In this document: positions 9,000 through 16,717 of the stretch, in pieces
Layout: every line of letters begins with the position of its first letter
How positions within the stretch are numbered: position 1 is the stretch's first letter
DNA from: CAVSJO01 sp963728445
Lineage (GTDB): Bacteria > Gemmatimonadota > Gemmatimonadetes > Longimicrobiales > RSA9
Direction: 5' to 3'
Assembly: GCA_963728445.1 (NCBI GenBank)
Contig: CAVSJO010000003.1
Coordinates: 58,910 to 122,909 of the forward strand
Length of the DNA: 64,000 bases
The notes under the pieces: generated by a model
The model's database searches: none
What the model saw: the letters and a program-made list of their open reading frames with translations, nothing else
Told to the model about the DNA's origin: nothing
Made by a program: the position numbers and the translations under genes

Positions 9000-9560
9000 C
9001 TACGCACGGGCCGCTTCACGCGCTTCCGCACCCCGGAACAGCGCCCCCGAGGCCGCGAACAGCACCAGGAAGAAGCCGTTCACTCCGACGATCTCCACCG
9101 GCCCGCTCGCCCGGCCGCCGAGCCCGAAGGCGAGGGCGATCACGGCGACGAGCCCAAGCGCGGCCGCCGTCGCGAACATCGCCCACGCCATTCCCAGCGG
9201 CCGAAGCCGCGCGAGGGCGGTGCCGACCGCCAGCACCGCGAGCACCCCGAGGTACAGGAGATTCGCCGGGTCGGCCTCGCTGCCGATGAGCCCCACGGCC
9301 AGGTTGCTCCAGATCAGGAACAACCCTGCGCCCGCCGCGAGTCCGGCCGCGAGCCGGTAGGTGGTGTTCCCCGCCCTGCTCGCCACCCACTGGTAGACGA
9401 AGCCCGTGCCTAGGAGCAGGGTCCCGGCAACGACGAAGTCGGCGACGGTCCAGTTCACGTCGCTGGTGAACTGCATCGCAACGACCGGGATCATCAGCAG
9501 CACCGCCACGCCGGCCACGAGGCGGCCGGCGGATCGGTATCCAGAGATCTCCGGTGTCAT
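9000..9560 (-). CDS. Six-segment membrane protein of unknown function
   Basis: ATG at 9560 gives 186 residues with about six membrane helices (starting near residues 12, 38, 65, 92, 115 and 150). The N-terminus MTPEISGYRSAGRLVAG precedes the first helix, and the C-terminus ends in a charged GAEAREAARA tail. An upstream frame to 9728 would add a cationic, non-hydrophobic stretch that does not look coding. No catalytic or transport motif was recognised. An AT-rich repeat at 9622-9642, about 60 bp upstream, is a plausible promoter or operator. The gene sits between the CPBP protease gene and a decayed-looking C-terminal fragment on the other strand. Confidence 0.6.
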   Translation of the reverse strand: MTPEISGYRSAGRLVAGVAVLLMIPVVAMQFTSDVNWTVADFVVAGTLLLGTGFVYQWVASRAGNTTYRLAAGLAAGAGLFLIWSNLAVGLIGSEADPANLLYLGVLAVLAVGTALARLRPLGMAWAMFATAAALGLVAVIALAFGLGGRASGPVEIVGVNGFFLVLFAASGALFRGAEAREAARA

Positions 9561-9621
9561 GGCTCTCATCCGGTCGAAAGGTGGATCGTGCCCCCAGCGG
9601 GCGGGTTGCGTCCGTCGTGAC

Positions 9622-9642
9622 AAGTACTTTACTTTACAAAGT
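9622..9642. promoter_or_regulatory. AT-rich ACTTTAC/AAAGT repeat upstream of membrane-protein gene
   Basis: A 21-bp AT-rich island in otherwise GC-rich DNA contains TACTTTAC, a partial second copy TTTAC, and the inverted end AAAGT. It lies 60-80 bp upstream of the minus-strand start at 9560. Its composition and repeats fit a promoter with an overlapping operator. No regulator gene lies directly beside it. Confidence 0.35.
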
Positions 9643-9684
9643 CCGCGAAGGCAAGGGCGACGGAGGTTCGATCGCTGGCGGAAA

Positions 9685-9798
9685 TTCCAGGAGAGCGAGC
9701 GCGCCGCGGACCCCGTCGCGCCGTTCATCGACCGGGAGGGCTACCTGCGCTACGTCGCCGCGGCGGAGAGGCGGCTGAAGGAGAGCCGGGGGAAGTGA
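9685..9798 (+). pseudogene. C-terminal fragment resembling subclass B3 metallo-beta-lactamases
   Basis: In the plus frame ending at 9798 the last 37 residues contain DPVAPFIDREGYLRYVAAAE and then a basic tail. The pattern PFIDxxGYxxYVxxAExxF is what I know from the C-termini of subclass B3-type metallo-beta-lactamase-fold enzymes. Nothing upstream in this frame resembles the His-rich catalytic core, and there is no plausible start, so this looks like a remnant left by a deletion. The alternative is a chance resemblance. Confidence 0.3.
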
Positions 9799-9832
9799 CG
9801 CTGCCGGGCTCGGAAGGGACGCCCGATGACGA

Positions 9833-10246
9833 TCATGGGAGCACCGGCGTGTTGTGGCACGCCACGAGGGTCCAGGTGCCCCCGCGCAGCTCGAAGACCT
9901 CGAGTAGTCGCGTCCGCAGCACGCCGTCCGCGTGGGCGGCAACGCCGGGTGGCATCGCCCGGGCGCCCGTAAGGCGAAGCGAGAGCTCCGCGATCGCCAC
10001 GCCCGTTCCGGGGAACATGATCCGCTCCACGTCCGCCTCGAGCACCGTGCCGGCGTAGATCCCACCGAAGATCCGTCGGTGGACGGCCACGAAGGCCGCC
10101 CGCCCGACCCAGCGCTGGCCCCGGATGTTCGTGAAGCCGAGGTCCTCGCCCGCGGTCGAGGCGTATCCGTCCGCGTCGCCACGTCCCCAGGCGGCCGTCT
10201 GCTCCGCCACCAGCCGCCGGACCTCCGTCTCACGCGCCTCCGACAT
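9833..10246 (-). CDS. SgcJ/EcaC-type NTF2-like (SnoaL/DUF4440) protein
   Basis: The product is a 137-residue single-domain protein with an amphipathic N-terminal helix (VRRLVAEQTAAWGRGDADGYAS), then FTNIRG and VGRAAFVAVHRRIFGG, and a C-terminal sheet RLLEVFELRGGTWTLVACHNTPV. This is the NTF2-like fold of the SgcJ/EcaC family. Members range from small-molecule enzymes to stress-linked proteins, and no catalytic residue set is diagnostic here. ATG at 10246 is 18 bp after the stop of the TetR-type gene (10265), so the two are likely co-transcribed and controlled by the palindromic region at 10972-11018. Confidence 0.75.
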   Translation of the reverse strand: MSEARETEVRRLVAEQTAAWGRGDADGYASTAGEDLGFTNIRGQRWVGRAAFVAVHRRIFGGIYAGTVLEADVERIMFPGTGVAIAELSLRLTGARAMPPGVAAHADGVLRTRLLEVFELRGGTWTLVACHNTPVLP

Positions 10247-10264
10247 GCCGCCTCCGGGTGCGGG

Positions 10265-10954
10265 TCATCCCGCGTCCACCTTCCTGCGCGACGCCCCCGC
10301 GCCGGCCGCGTCGGCCACGCTCTCCTGGACCATCGCCCTCGCCATCCACTGCGTGACCCGCTCGGCCTCCTCGGCCGACAGTCCCCTCAGGTCCATCAGA
10401 AGGAACTGGGAGTCGAAGCCTACACAGGCCGTGAGCCCCGACACCAGCCGATCGAATCGTTCGCGGCCCAGACGTCTCCGAAGAGGATCCACCGCCGCGA
10501 TGATCCAGTCGATGCGGCGAGATCCGCGGGGCTGGACGCCGGGCACCGCCGGCCCGCCGGCGGTAAGTCGCCAGATGGTTCGCAGCAGCGCCTCGTGCTC
10601 CAGCGTGAGACGGTGCATGACCCGCACGGTGGCGTCGAGCCGGGCGAGGGCCCGGGAGACGTCGGACGCGGCGTCGTCGCCCTCGCGACCCTCGCTCACG
10701 CCGCCCTCCGCGACCGCTTCCACGGCCGCAATCGCCGCTTCCACCTCCGGGCGCAGCCGCTCGAGAGACGCCTCCACCAGCAGCTGGTCCTGTGTCGGGA
10801 AGTAGCGGTAGGCGGTCCGCCGGGAGACGCCCGCCTCGTCCGCGACCTCCGTGGTCGTCGGCGTCTGCCCCGTCGCGATGAGCCGCGCGGCGGCCGCCAG
10901 CAGCGCCCGCCGCGTCCGCCCTCGCTGCCTCTCCCTTCCTCTTGACGGATTCAC
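10265..10954 (-). CDS. TetR-family transcriptional regulator
   Basis: The product is a 229-residue protein with an N-terminal HTH: RGRTRRALLAAAARLIATG followed by PTTTEVADEAGVSRRTAYRYF (residues about 12-55). The C-terminal effector domain is long and all-helical, with acidic and low-complexity sequence near 85-100. The HTH differs clearly from the other TetR in the window. It is encoded upstream of an NTF2-like protein and diverges from a vanadium-haloperoxidase-type gene. The intervening region holds repeated AGTGTCATGAC sites, so the regulator probably represses itself and may also control the divergent gene. Confidence 0.85.
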   Translation of the reverse strand: MNPSRGRERQRGRTRRALLAAAARLIATGQTPTTTEVADEAGVSRRTAYRYFPTQDQLLVEASLERLRPEVEAAIAAVEAVAEGGVSEGREGDDAASDVSRALARLDATVRVMHRLTLEHEALLRTIWRLTAGGPAVPGVQPRGSRRIDWIIAAVDPLRRRLGRERFDRLVSGLTACVGFDSQFLLMDLRGLSAEEAERVTQWMARAMVQESVADAAGAGASRRKVDAG

Positions 10955-10971
10955 GGGCCAAAGGTACTATC

Positions 10972-11018
10972 GAGTGTCATGACACTCAAGTGCCATTACG
11001 GCACATTAGTGTCATGAC
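10972..11018. promoter_or_regulatory. Repeated palindromic operators between tetR and PAP2/haloperoxidase gene
   Basis: GAGTGTCATGACACTC at 10972-10987 is a perfect 16-bp palindrome. Its core AGTGTCATGAC recurs at 11008-11018. Between them GTGCC-ATTAC-GGCAC (10990-11004) forms another inverted repeat. The two core copies are 35 bp apart. They lie between divergent starts at 10954 and 11061, the standard position for TetR binding sites controlling both directions. Confidence 0.65.
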
Positions 11019-11033
11019 GGGCCCCTGGGGCCC
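11019..11033. promoter_or_regulatory. Perfect GC hairpin in the leader of the haloperoxidase/PAP2 gene
   Basis: GGGCCCC-T-GGGGCCC is a perfect 15-bp inverted repeat ending 27 bp before the ATG at 11061. As DNA it could be a dyad; as RNA the one-base loop is strained. A role in the leader is possible but unproven. Confidence 0.3.
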
Positions 11034-11060
11034 GATCACCCTCCTTCGGAGCGTGCCACC

Positions 11061-12344
11061 ATGCGTACCTCCATTCCCCCCTTCCGTGCGGGGGCCCACC
11101 GCGCCAGCACGGGAACCGAGCGACAGAGACGGCCTGGAATCCTCCCCATCGCGCTGGCGCTGACGATGGGCGGCGGTGTACTGGCGGCGTGCGGGCCCGA
11201 CGCCGAGCGGTCGAACCCTGTGGGGCCGGCCATCGCCGCGCAGATGAGCGGTCCGGCAAGCGCGCGGGAGACGGCGAGCGCGCGCTGGGTGTCCCTAACG
11301 CGAAACCTCTTGGCCGGAGCGGAGCCGAGCCCCCTCGGCACCGCGCGTTCCGACGCCCTGGTGAGCGTGGCCATGTACGACGCGGTCGTCGCCACCGACG
11401 GTCCCTCGTCGGGGCCGATGCATCCCCGCCAGGCGGGCGCCGCGGCCGGCGCCGCGGCAGCGGTGCTGCGCACGCTGTACCCGTCGGTGCAGGCGGCCGT
11501 CGACGCGCAGCTTGCGGCCGACCAGAGCTACTTCTCCGGGCCTTCCGGCCGCGTCGACGAGTTCCTGGACGGTGTCGCCACCGGCGAACAGGTTGCCGCG
11601 CAGGTCGTGGCCCACGCGTCGTCGGACGGGAGCAGCGCGGTCTGGTCCGGCACGGCTCCCGTTGGCCCGGGCTACTGGACGAGCGCGCCGATGGTGCCGC
11701 CGATCGGGGCGGCGTGGGGGCAGGTGCGGCCGTGGTACATGACGTCGGGCGACGAGTTCCGGCCGCCCGCGCCGCCCGCGTACGGCTCCGGCGCGTTCCT
11801 CTCGGCCCTCGCCGAAGTGCAGGACCTGAGCAGGAACGCGACCCCGGAGCAGCTCCAGATCGCCGTGTTCTGGGCGTACGGCAGCGGTCCCGGCGGGCCC
11901 ATGGGCTACTTCGGCTCCGTCGCCTCGGACCTGGCCACGAAGCGCCACATGGACGAGCTCGCGATGAGCCGCCTCTTCGCGGTGCTGTACACGGGAATGA
12001 TGGACGCCTCCGTCGGCTGCTGGGACGGGAAGTACGCGTACTGGTACGTCCGGCCGTACCAGGTCGACCCCACGATTCCGACGCCGGTGGGTCGCCCCAA
12101 CTTCCCGTCGTACCCGTCGGCGCATTCCTGCTTCACCGGCGCGGCGGTCGAGATCCTGAGCAGCTACTTCCCGGCGGAGGAATCGTGGCTGCGGGCGATG
12201 GTGCCGGAAGCCGGCGTGGCGCGAATCTACGGCGGCCTGCACTACCGTTTCGACGTGGATGCCGGTCGGGACCTGGGCTACGCCGTGGGGCGGCTGGCCC
12301 TGCAGCACGCGCCGCGGGGGAAGCAGCCGATTCCGCTGGACTGA
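11061..12344 (+). CDS. Vanadium-dependent haloperoxidase / PAP2-family lipoprotein
   Basis: The 427-residue protein has a basic N-terminus, a hydrophobic stretch and the lipobox-like LAACG near residue 47, suggesting lipid-anchored export. The C-terminal half carries the acid phosphatase/vanadium-peroxidase signature: FPSYPSAHS near 350 and GLHYRFDVDAG near 391 supply the conserved Ser, His and second-motif His; RP residues around WYVRPYQ precede them. Family members either bind vanadate and oxidise halides or act as phosphatases; sequence alone does not decide. It is divergent from the TetR gene over palindromic sites and is followed by a strong terminator at 12390-12426, so it is monocistronic. 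Confidence 0.85.
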   Translation: MRTSIPPFRAGAHRASTGTERQRRPGILPIALALTMGGGVLAACGPDAERSNPVGPAIAAQMSGPASARETASARWVSLTRNLLAGAEPSPLGTARSDALVSVAMYDAVVATDGPSSGPMHPRQAGAAAGAAAAVLRTLYPSVQAAVDAQLAADQSYFSGPSGRVDEFLDGVATGEQVAAQVVAHASSDGSSAVWSGTAPVGPGYWTSAPMVPPIGAAWGQVRPWYMTSGDEFRPPAPPAYGSGAFLSALAEVQDLSRNATPEQLQIAVFWAYGSGPGGPMGYFGSVASDLATKRHMDELAMSRLFAVLYTGMMDASVGCWDGKYAYWYVRPYQVDPTIPTPVGRPNFPSYPSAHSCFTGAAVEILSSYFPAEESWLRAMVPEAGVARIYGGLHYRFDVDAGRDLGYAVGRLALQHAPRGKQPIPLD

Positions 12345-12389
12345 CCGCACCCGCAGGTCATGGCGGAGGACCGCTCACGCGGCCGACGA

Positions 12390-12426
12390 CCGGGCGCCAC
12401 GTCCTCGTGGCGCCCGGTTCCTTTTG
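12390..12426 (+). terminator. Rho-independent terminator after haloperoxidase/PAP2 gene
   Basis: CCGGGCGCCAC (12390-12400), a six-base loop and GTGGCGCCCGG (12407-12417) form a perfect 11-bp stem, followed by TTCCTTTTG. It lies 46 bp after the stop at 12344. This is a textbook intrinsic terminator on the plus strand. Confidence 0.85.
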
Positions 12427-12457
12427 AATCGAACCCTCATGCTGCGATTTCCGCGAG

Positions 12458-12811
12458 TCAATCGTTCACGACGCGGAAGCGCTGTCGCATGTCGTCGGCG
12501 AGTGCGTTCACGCGGACGTCCAGGCTCCGCACCGCGCGCTCCAGGCCGGTCACGCGATCCTCGATCCGATCCATCCGCTCGTCGATCGAACGGAGCCGCT
12601 CGTCGAGCGAGATGAACCGGTCGGTGAACTCCACGTGCATGGCCTCGAGTCGGCGCTCGAGGCCGTCCATGCGCGCATCGAGTCCCCCCATGCGCTGCTC
12701 GAGGGCGTCGAAGCGTTGGTGAAACGCTTCGAAGTGCTTCGAGATCAGATGGGTGAGCTTCTCGAACTCCCCGCCCATACGCTCGAACTCGGCCCGGGTT
12801 TCGGCGTCCAT
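12458..12811 (-). CDS. Small coiled-coil protein
   Basis: The product is a 117-residue, highly charged protein made almost entirely of heptad-like repeats: RFDALEQRMGGLDARMDGLERRLEA, then SLDERLRSIDERMDRIEDRV, each as part of one continuous helix from about residue 25 to 110. No cysteine, signal or membrane segment is present. Such proteins are common beside unrelated genes and are usually labelled hypothetical. The gene is convergent with the haloperoxidase/PAP2 gene across its terminator and divergent from gamma-glutamyltransferase. Oligomerisation is the only function that can be inferred. Confidence 0.65.
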   Translation of the reverse strand: MDAETRAEFERMGGEFEKLTHLISKHFEAFHQRFDALEQRMGGLDARMDGLERRLEAMHVEFTDRFISLDERLRSIDERMDRIEDRVTGLERAVRSLDVRVNALADDMRQRFRVVND

Positions 12812-12980
12812 GCCCCCACGATAGCCTCGCCTGCGCCAAGGTGTCCATGGCCGTTCGGGACGTCCGGCTCACCGCCTGGGACGCGTGCGGGGCTGCGCCG
12901 GCGAGGGGGCCTTCTGGCGACGTCGCCCTCCTCCCCACATCTTCTCCGAGGCCCCTTATCCTCTCGCCCGCGAGCTCGCC

Positions 12981-15020
12981 ATGATGCCAACCTCGCCGAC
13001 GCGCGTACTCGTCGCTGCAGCCCTTCTCGCCTTCTCCCCCCTCGCCGCCCGCGCGCAGCAGCCCGAGCAGAGCCGTCCCGCGCAGCCGCGCCAGGCGGAG
13101 GATCCGCGCACGGCGCAGACGGAGAAGCCGCCACTGCACGGCACCCACTGGGTCGCCATCACGGGCAAGCCGCTGTCGGCCACGGCCGGCGCGCTCACGT
13201 TCGCGAAGGGCGGCAACGCGGTGGACGCGGCGGCGGCCATGCTCGCGGCCGGCTGCACGATGTGGGACACGCTCTCGTGCGGCGGCGAGACGCAGGCGCT
13301 GATCTACGACCCGCACACGCACAAGGTCATCGGCATCGACGCGCTCGGCGTCGCGCCCACCGGCGCAACCGCGAAGTTCTACCATGACAAGGGCTACGAA
13401 TTCCCGCCCCAGTACGGACCCCTGGCGGCCGTCACGCCGGGCACGGTCGGGGGGCTGCTCACCATGCTGGCCGAGTACGGGACGCTGTCACTGAAGGACG
13501 TGCTCGCGCCGGCGATCGAGATGGCGGACGGCTACCCCATCGAGGCGCAGCTCACCCGCACGATCGACCACTACAGTGACTGGCTCGAGAAGTGGAAGTA
13601 CTCGCGGCAGGTCATGCTGCCGAACGCTGGGAAGCCGCCGGAGCCGGGGCAGGTCTTCGTTCAGAAGGACCTGGCGGACACGTGGCGCAAGCTGGTGGAC
13701 GCGGAGCAGCAGGCGCTGAAGGCCGGCAAGTCGCGCAAGGAGGCCATCTACGCGGCGTACGACCGGTTCTACAAGGGGGACGTCGCTCAGGAGCTCGTCC
13801 GCGGGGTGCAGGAGGAGGGCGGGCTCATCACGATGAAGGACCTGGCCGACTGGAAGGTCCGCATCGAGGAGCCGCTGCGCACGAGTTACAAGGGCATCGA
13901 CGTCTACAAGCTCCCGATCTGGCAGCAGGGCCCCGTCATGCTCCAGTCTCTGAACCTGCTGGAGAACGTGGACGACCTGAAAGGCATGGGCTACAACTCC
14001 GCGCCCTACATACACACCCTCTACCAGGTCATGAACCTGGCCTACGCGGACCGGGACTTCTACTACGGAGACCCGTACTTCCCGCCCGAGGAGCCCGTGA
14101 AGGGCCTGCTCTCGAAGGACTACGCGAAGAAGCGCTTCGCCACCATCGACTGGCGCCGCAACGACCCGGACGTGAAGCCGGGCGACCCGTACGCGTTTCA
14201 GGACGGCACGAACCCGTTCCCGAAGCTCCTGGCCGCGTGGGACCCGCAGAAGTTCGTGCCGAAGCCCGCGGCGCCGGCGAGCGGGCAGCAGGACCGCGCG
14301 CCGGGCGCGGCGAAGGATACGAGCGCGGCGACGAGCGGGAGCCGGGCGACGTCGCCCGTCGAACGCCGCTCCGGCGCCGCCGAGTTCGTCCCCGAAGACG
14401 CGACGGCCGCCGATTCCGCCTTCGATGAGGACTTCTACGCGGGCACGACGTCCATCGTGTCCGCGGACGCGGACGGGTGGGTCGTCTCCATCACGCCCAG
14501 CGGCGGCTGGGTCCCGGCCGTGATCGCGGGCCACACGGGCATCGGGCTGAGCGAGCGGGCGCAGAGCTTCGTGACGCGGCCGGAGGACGGGCCCTACAAC
14601 GTCATCGAGCCGGGCAAGCGGCCTCGGGTCACGCTGACGCCGACCATCGCCCTCAAGGACGGCGCCCCCTACCTCGCCTTCGCCGTGCAGGGCGGCGACA
14701 CGCAGGACCAGAACCTCCTGCAGTTCTTCCTGAACGTCGTCGAGTTCGGCATGACCGTGCAGGAGGCGGTGGAGGCGCCCAACATCAACAGCGAACAGAT
14801 GCGCTCTTCGTTCGGGATGCACGAGATGCGGCCCGGGTACATGACGGCGGCGACGTCGCTCCCGGACAGCACGCGCGCCGCGCTGCGCGCCATGGGCTAC
14901 ACCCTGCACTTCACGCCGCGCACGTCCGGTCCGATCAACGCCATCCTGTTCGACGCCGCGCACCACACGATGTGGGGCGGGTCGAGCAACCACGGGGAGG
15001 ACTACGGGATCGCTTGGTGA
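12981..15020 (+). CDS. ggt: Gamma-glutamyltransferase (GGT), exported
   Basis: ATG at 12981 (ATGATG) gives a signal peptide ending LAARAQQ; an open extension to 12885 is cationic and unlikely. The 679-residue product begins its mature part with the N-terminal nucleophile-family large-subunit pattern (KGGNAVDAAAAMLAAGCTMW). The self-processing site is GTTSIVSADADG, with the catalytic threonine near residue 489, and the small subunit follows with GGWVPAVIAG and RPRVTLTPTIAL. It hydrolyses or transfers gamma-glutamyl groups from glutathione-like substrates in the periplasm. A low-complexity Ala/Ser/Gly insert sits at about 430-470, just before the processing site, and is longer than in typical members. 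Confidence 0.88.
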   Translation: MMPTSPTRVLVAAALLAFSPLAARAQQPEQSRPAQPRQAEDPRTAQTEKPPLHGTHWVAITGKPLSATAGALTFAKGGNAVDAAAAMLAAGCTMWDTLSCGGETQALIYDPHTHKVIGIDALGVAPTGATAKFYHDKGYEFPPQYGPLAAVTPGTVGGLLTMLAEYGTLSLKDVLAPAIEMADGYPIEAQLTRTIDHYSDWLEKWKYSRQVMLPNAGKPPEPGQVFVQKDLADTWRKLVDAEQQALKAGKSRKEAIYAAYDRFYKGDVAQELVRGVQEEGGLITMKDLADWKVRIEEPLRTSYKGIDVYKLPIWQQGPVMLQSLNLLENVDDLKGMGYNSAPYIHTLYQVMNLAYADRDFYYGDPYFPPEEPVKGLLSKDYAKKRFATIDWRRNDPDVKPGDPYAFQDGTNPFPKLLAAWDPQKFVPKPAAPASGQQDRAPGAAKDTSAATSGSRATSPVERRSGAAEFVPEDATAADSAFDEDFYAGTTSIVSADADGWVVSITPSGGWVPAVIAGHTGIGLSERAQSFVTRPEDGPYNVIEPGKRPRVTLTPTIALKDGAPYLAFAVQGGDTQDQNLLQFFLNVVEFGMTVQEAVEAPNINSEQMRSSFGMHEMRPGYMTAATSLPDSTRAALRAMGYTLHFTPRTSGPINAILFDAAHHTMWGGSSNHGEDYGIAW

Positions 15021-15037
15021 GCGCCGGCACCCCCGAG

Positions 15038-15733
15038 ATGGACGAAACCCGACGCTACACACGCGAGGAGATCGAGCGGATCTTCGAGCGCGCCGCACAC
15101 GACGACGCGGCGCGTCGCACCGATCTCGAGCGGGAGGGCATGTCCCTCGCCGAGCTGCGCGAGATCGCCGACGAGGTCGGCATCCCGGCCGACCGCATCG
15201 AGGCCGCCGCCCGCGAGCTCGAGCCGCCGGCGAGCCTCGCCCCCGCGGGCACGCCCCTGGCCGTCTCGCGGCGCCGGGGCGGCCTGCTCGACCGCGTGCT
15301 CGGCTCGCGCGTCTTCCCCCTGCGCGTGCGAGTCGAGGTGCCGCTGCCGCGCCGCCCCACCGACGCCGAGTGGGAGCGCATGGTCGACGACCTGCGCGGC
15401 GTGTTCCGTGCCCGCGGCCACGACTACAGCGTCGGCGACGTGCGGGAATGGACGCACTCGCGCCTCTACGCGCTGATCGAGCGGCAGGGCGACGACTGGC
15501 GCCTCACGATGGGCAGCACGAAGGGCGACACGGCCGGCCTGGTGATCGCCGGCGGCAGCGCGCTCGTCGCGGGTGCCGCCGCCGCAGTGGCGCCGGTGCT
15601 GGTCGGCGGCGTCGCCGTGCTCGGCTACGCCGTCGCACGCCTCCCCCGCTGGGCCCACCGCCGCCGCACGCAGATGGCCACCCTCGCCGAGCACTGGGTC
15701 GAGATGCTCCAGGAGCCGCCGCAGGACGCGTGA
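15038..15733 (+). CDS. Conserved hypothetical protein with C-terminal membrane hairpin
   Basis: ATG at 15038 gives 231 residues. An alternative GTG at 15017 overlaps the ggt stop (GTGA), so translational coupling is possible. The N-terminal 70 residues are helical and charged (YTREEIERIFERAAHDDAARR, then SLAELREIADEVGIPADRIEAAARELE). A central mixed region with a beta-rich pattern follows, then Gly/Ala-rich hydrophobic sequence at about 165-200 that could form one or two membrane helices. The N-terminal helical segment recurs in many uncharacterised bacterial proteins, but I cannot name a family. It is transcribed in the direction of ggt and ends at a hairpin shared with the convergent DUF1207 gene. 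Confidence 0.7.
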   Translation: MDETRRYTREEIERIFERAAHDDAARRTDLEREGMSLAELREIADEVGIPADRIEAAARELEPPASLAPAGTPLAVSRRRGGLLDRVLGSRVFPLRVRVEVPLPRRPTDAEWERMVDDLRGVFRARGHDYSVGDVREWTHSRLYALIERQGDDWRLTMGSTKGDTAGLVIAGGSALVAGAAAAVAPVLVGGVAVLGYAVARLPRWAHRRRTQMATLAEHWVEMLQEPPQDA

Positions 15734-15739
15734 GGACAT

Positions 15740-15765
15740 GCCGCCGTCCCGACCGTCACGGCGGC
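15740..15765. terminator. Hairpin between convergent genes (possible bidirectional terminator)
   Basis: GCCGCCGT (15740-15747) and ACGGCGGC (15758-15765) form an 8-bp GC stem with a ten-base loop, in the 52-bp gap between convergent stops at 15733 and 15786. No T-run follows on either strand, so intrinsic termination would be weak. Confidence 0.4.
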
Positions 15766-15785
15766 CGCCCGTTCCGACCGCGGCC

Positions 15786-16694
15786 TCACAGGCCGACGTG
15801 GAGTCCGACGCCGAAGTAGCGGATCCCCGAGCGGTAGAACTGCCCGTACGGCGCGGGGCCGTTGTAGAACTCGCCGAGGAGGCGCACCGGGCGAGGAGGC
15901 TGCCCGGGCAGCGGCGCCCGCGCGATCTCGACGCCGGCGCGGGCGCTCCACGCCGGCGTCCACTTCCGCTCCTCGGACGACTTCACGTCCAGCGCCGCGA
16001 CCAGGCCCACGGCGCGCACCTGCCGCGACCGCAGCTCGACGCCGGCATGGGCCACCATGGGCTCCAGCTCCTGGGGCTCGCGGCGCAGGAGTCGCTCTCC
16101 CCCGGCGTACAGTCGGACCGGCCCTACGTCGCCGGAGATCACCGCCTCCAGCGCCTCGAAGGAGACGTTCACCCGGTCCGGAGCGTTGTCGAGGATGAAC
16201 TCGTCGCCCAGGTGAGAGCTCTGGTGATAGAGGCCCACCCGCGCTGACAAGGCGCGCCGACGCAGCGTGAGCGGGAGACCGACGACGTAGTCGGCGTTGA
16301 TCAGGTCGAACGAGGGCGTGTCGAGGTTGAACTGCGCGAAGATGGCGCCGACGACCCCGAGCTGCGCACCGTCTCCGGCGCGGGCGCCGTTCCAGCGCAC
16401 CAGCCCGAAGCTGTCGCCCAGTCCGACGGCCGCGATGTCGGTACGGCCTCCCGCCGCCGGATCCGCCACGGTCGAGAAGCTTCCGCGCAGGTAGCTCGCG
16501 AACGAGTGGGGCTCCTTGGGGTCCGCCACCAGCGGGCAGAACAGCTCGCCCTGCGGCAGCCCGACGACCGCGCGGGACCCCACGCCCGTGCGCAGATCAG
16601 AGCCGCAGCGCTGCGCCTCCGCGCTGCTCGGGAGCCCGCACAGCAGCACGAGTGCGAGCGCGGCGCCGGCTCCATAACGTATTCCTCGAGCCAC
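15786..16694 (-). CDS. DUF1207-family exported protein
   Basis: GTG at 16694 is chosen because GGGAGGAGG lies 5 bp upstream and it begins a good signal peptide (ALALVLLCGLPSSAEAQ). The 302-residue product fits DUF1207: it has FCPLVADPKEPHSFASYL near the N-terminus, alternating beta-strand pattern throughout, and a terminal RYFGVGLHVGL strand ending in Leu. This suggests an outer-membrane or periplasmic beta-rich protein; the role is unknown. It starts 23 bp after the histidine kinase stop, so the two are probably one operon and the protein may be an output or sensor partner of that kinase. Confidence 0.78.
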   Translation of the reverse strand: MARGIRYGAGAALALVLLCGLPSSAEAQRCGSDLRTGVGSRAVVGLPQGELFCPLVADPKEPHSFASYLRGSFSTVADPAAGGRTDIAAVGLGDSFGLVRWNGARAGDGAQLGVVGAIFAQFNLDTPSFDLINADYVVGLPLTLRRRALSARVGLYHQSSHLGDEFILDNAPDRVNVSFEALEAVISGDVGPVRLYAGGERLLRREPQELEPMVAHAGVELRSRQVRAVGLVAALDVKSSEERKWTPAWSARAGVEIARAPLPGQPPRPVRLLGEFYNGPAPYGQFYRSGIRYFGVGLHVGL

Positions 16695-16717
16695 TGAGCC
16701 TCCTCCCTGCCCGGCGC

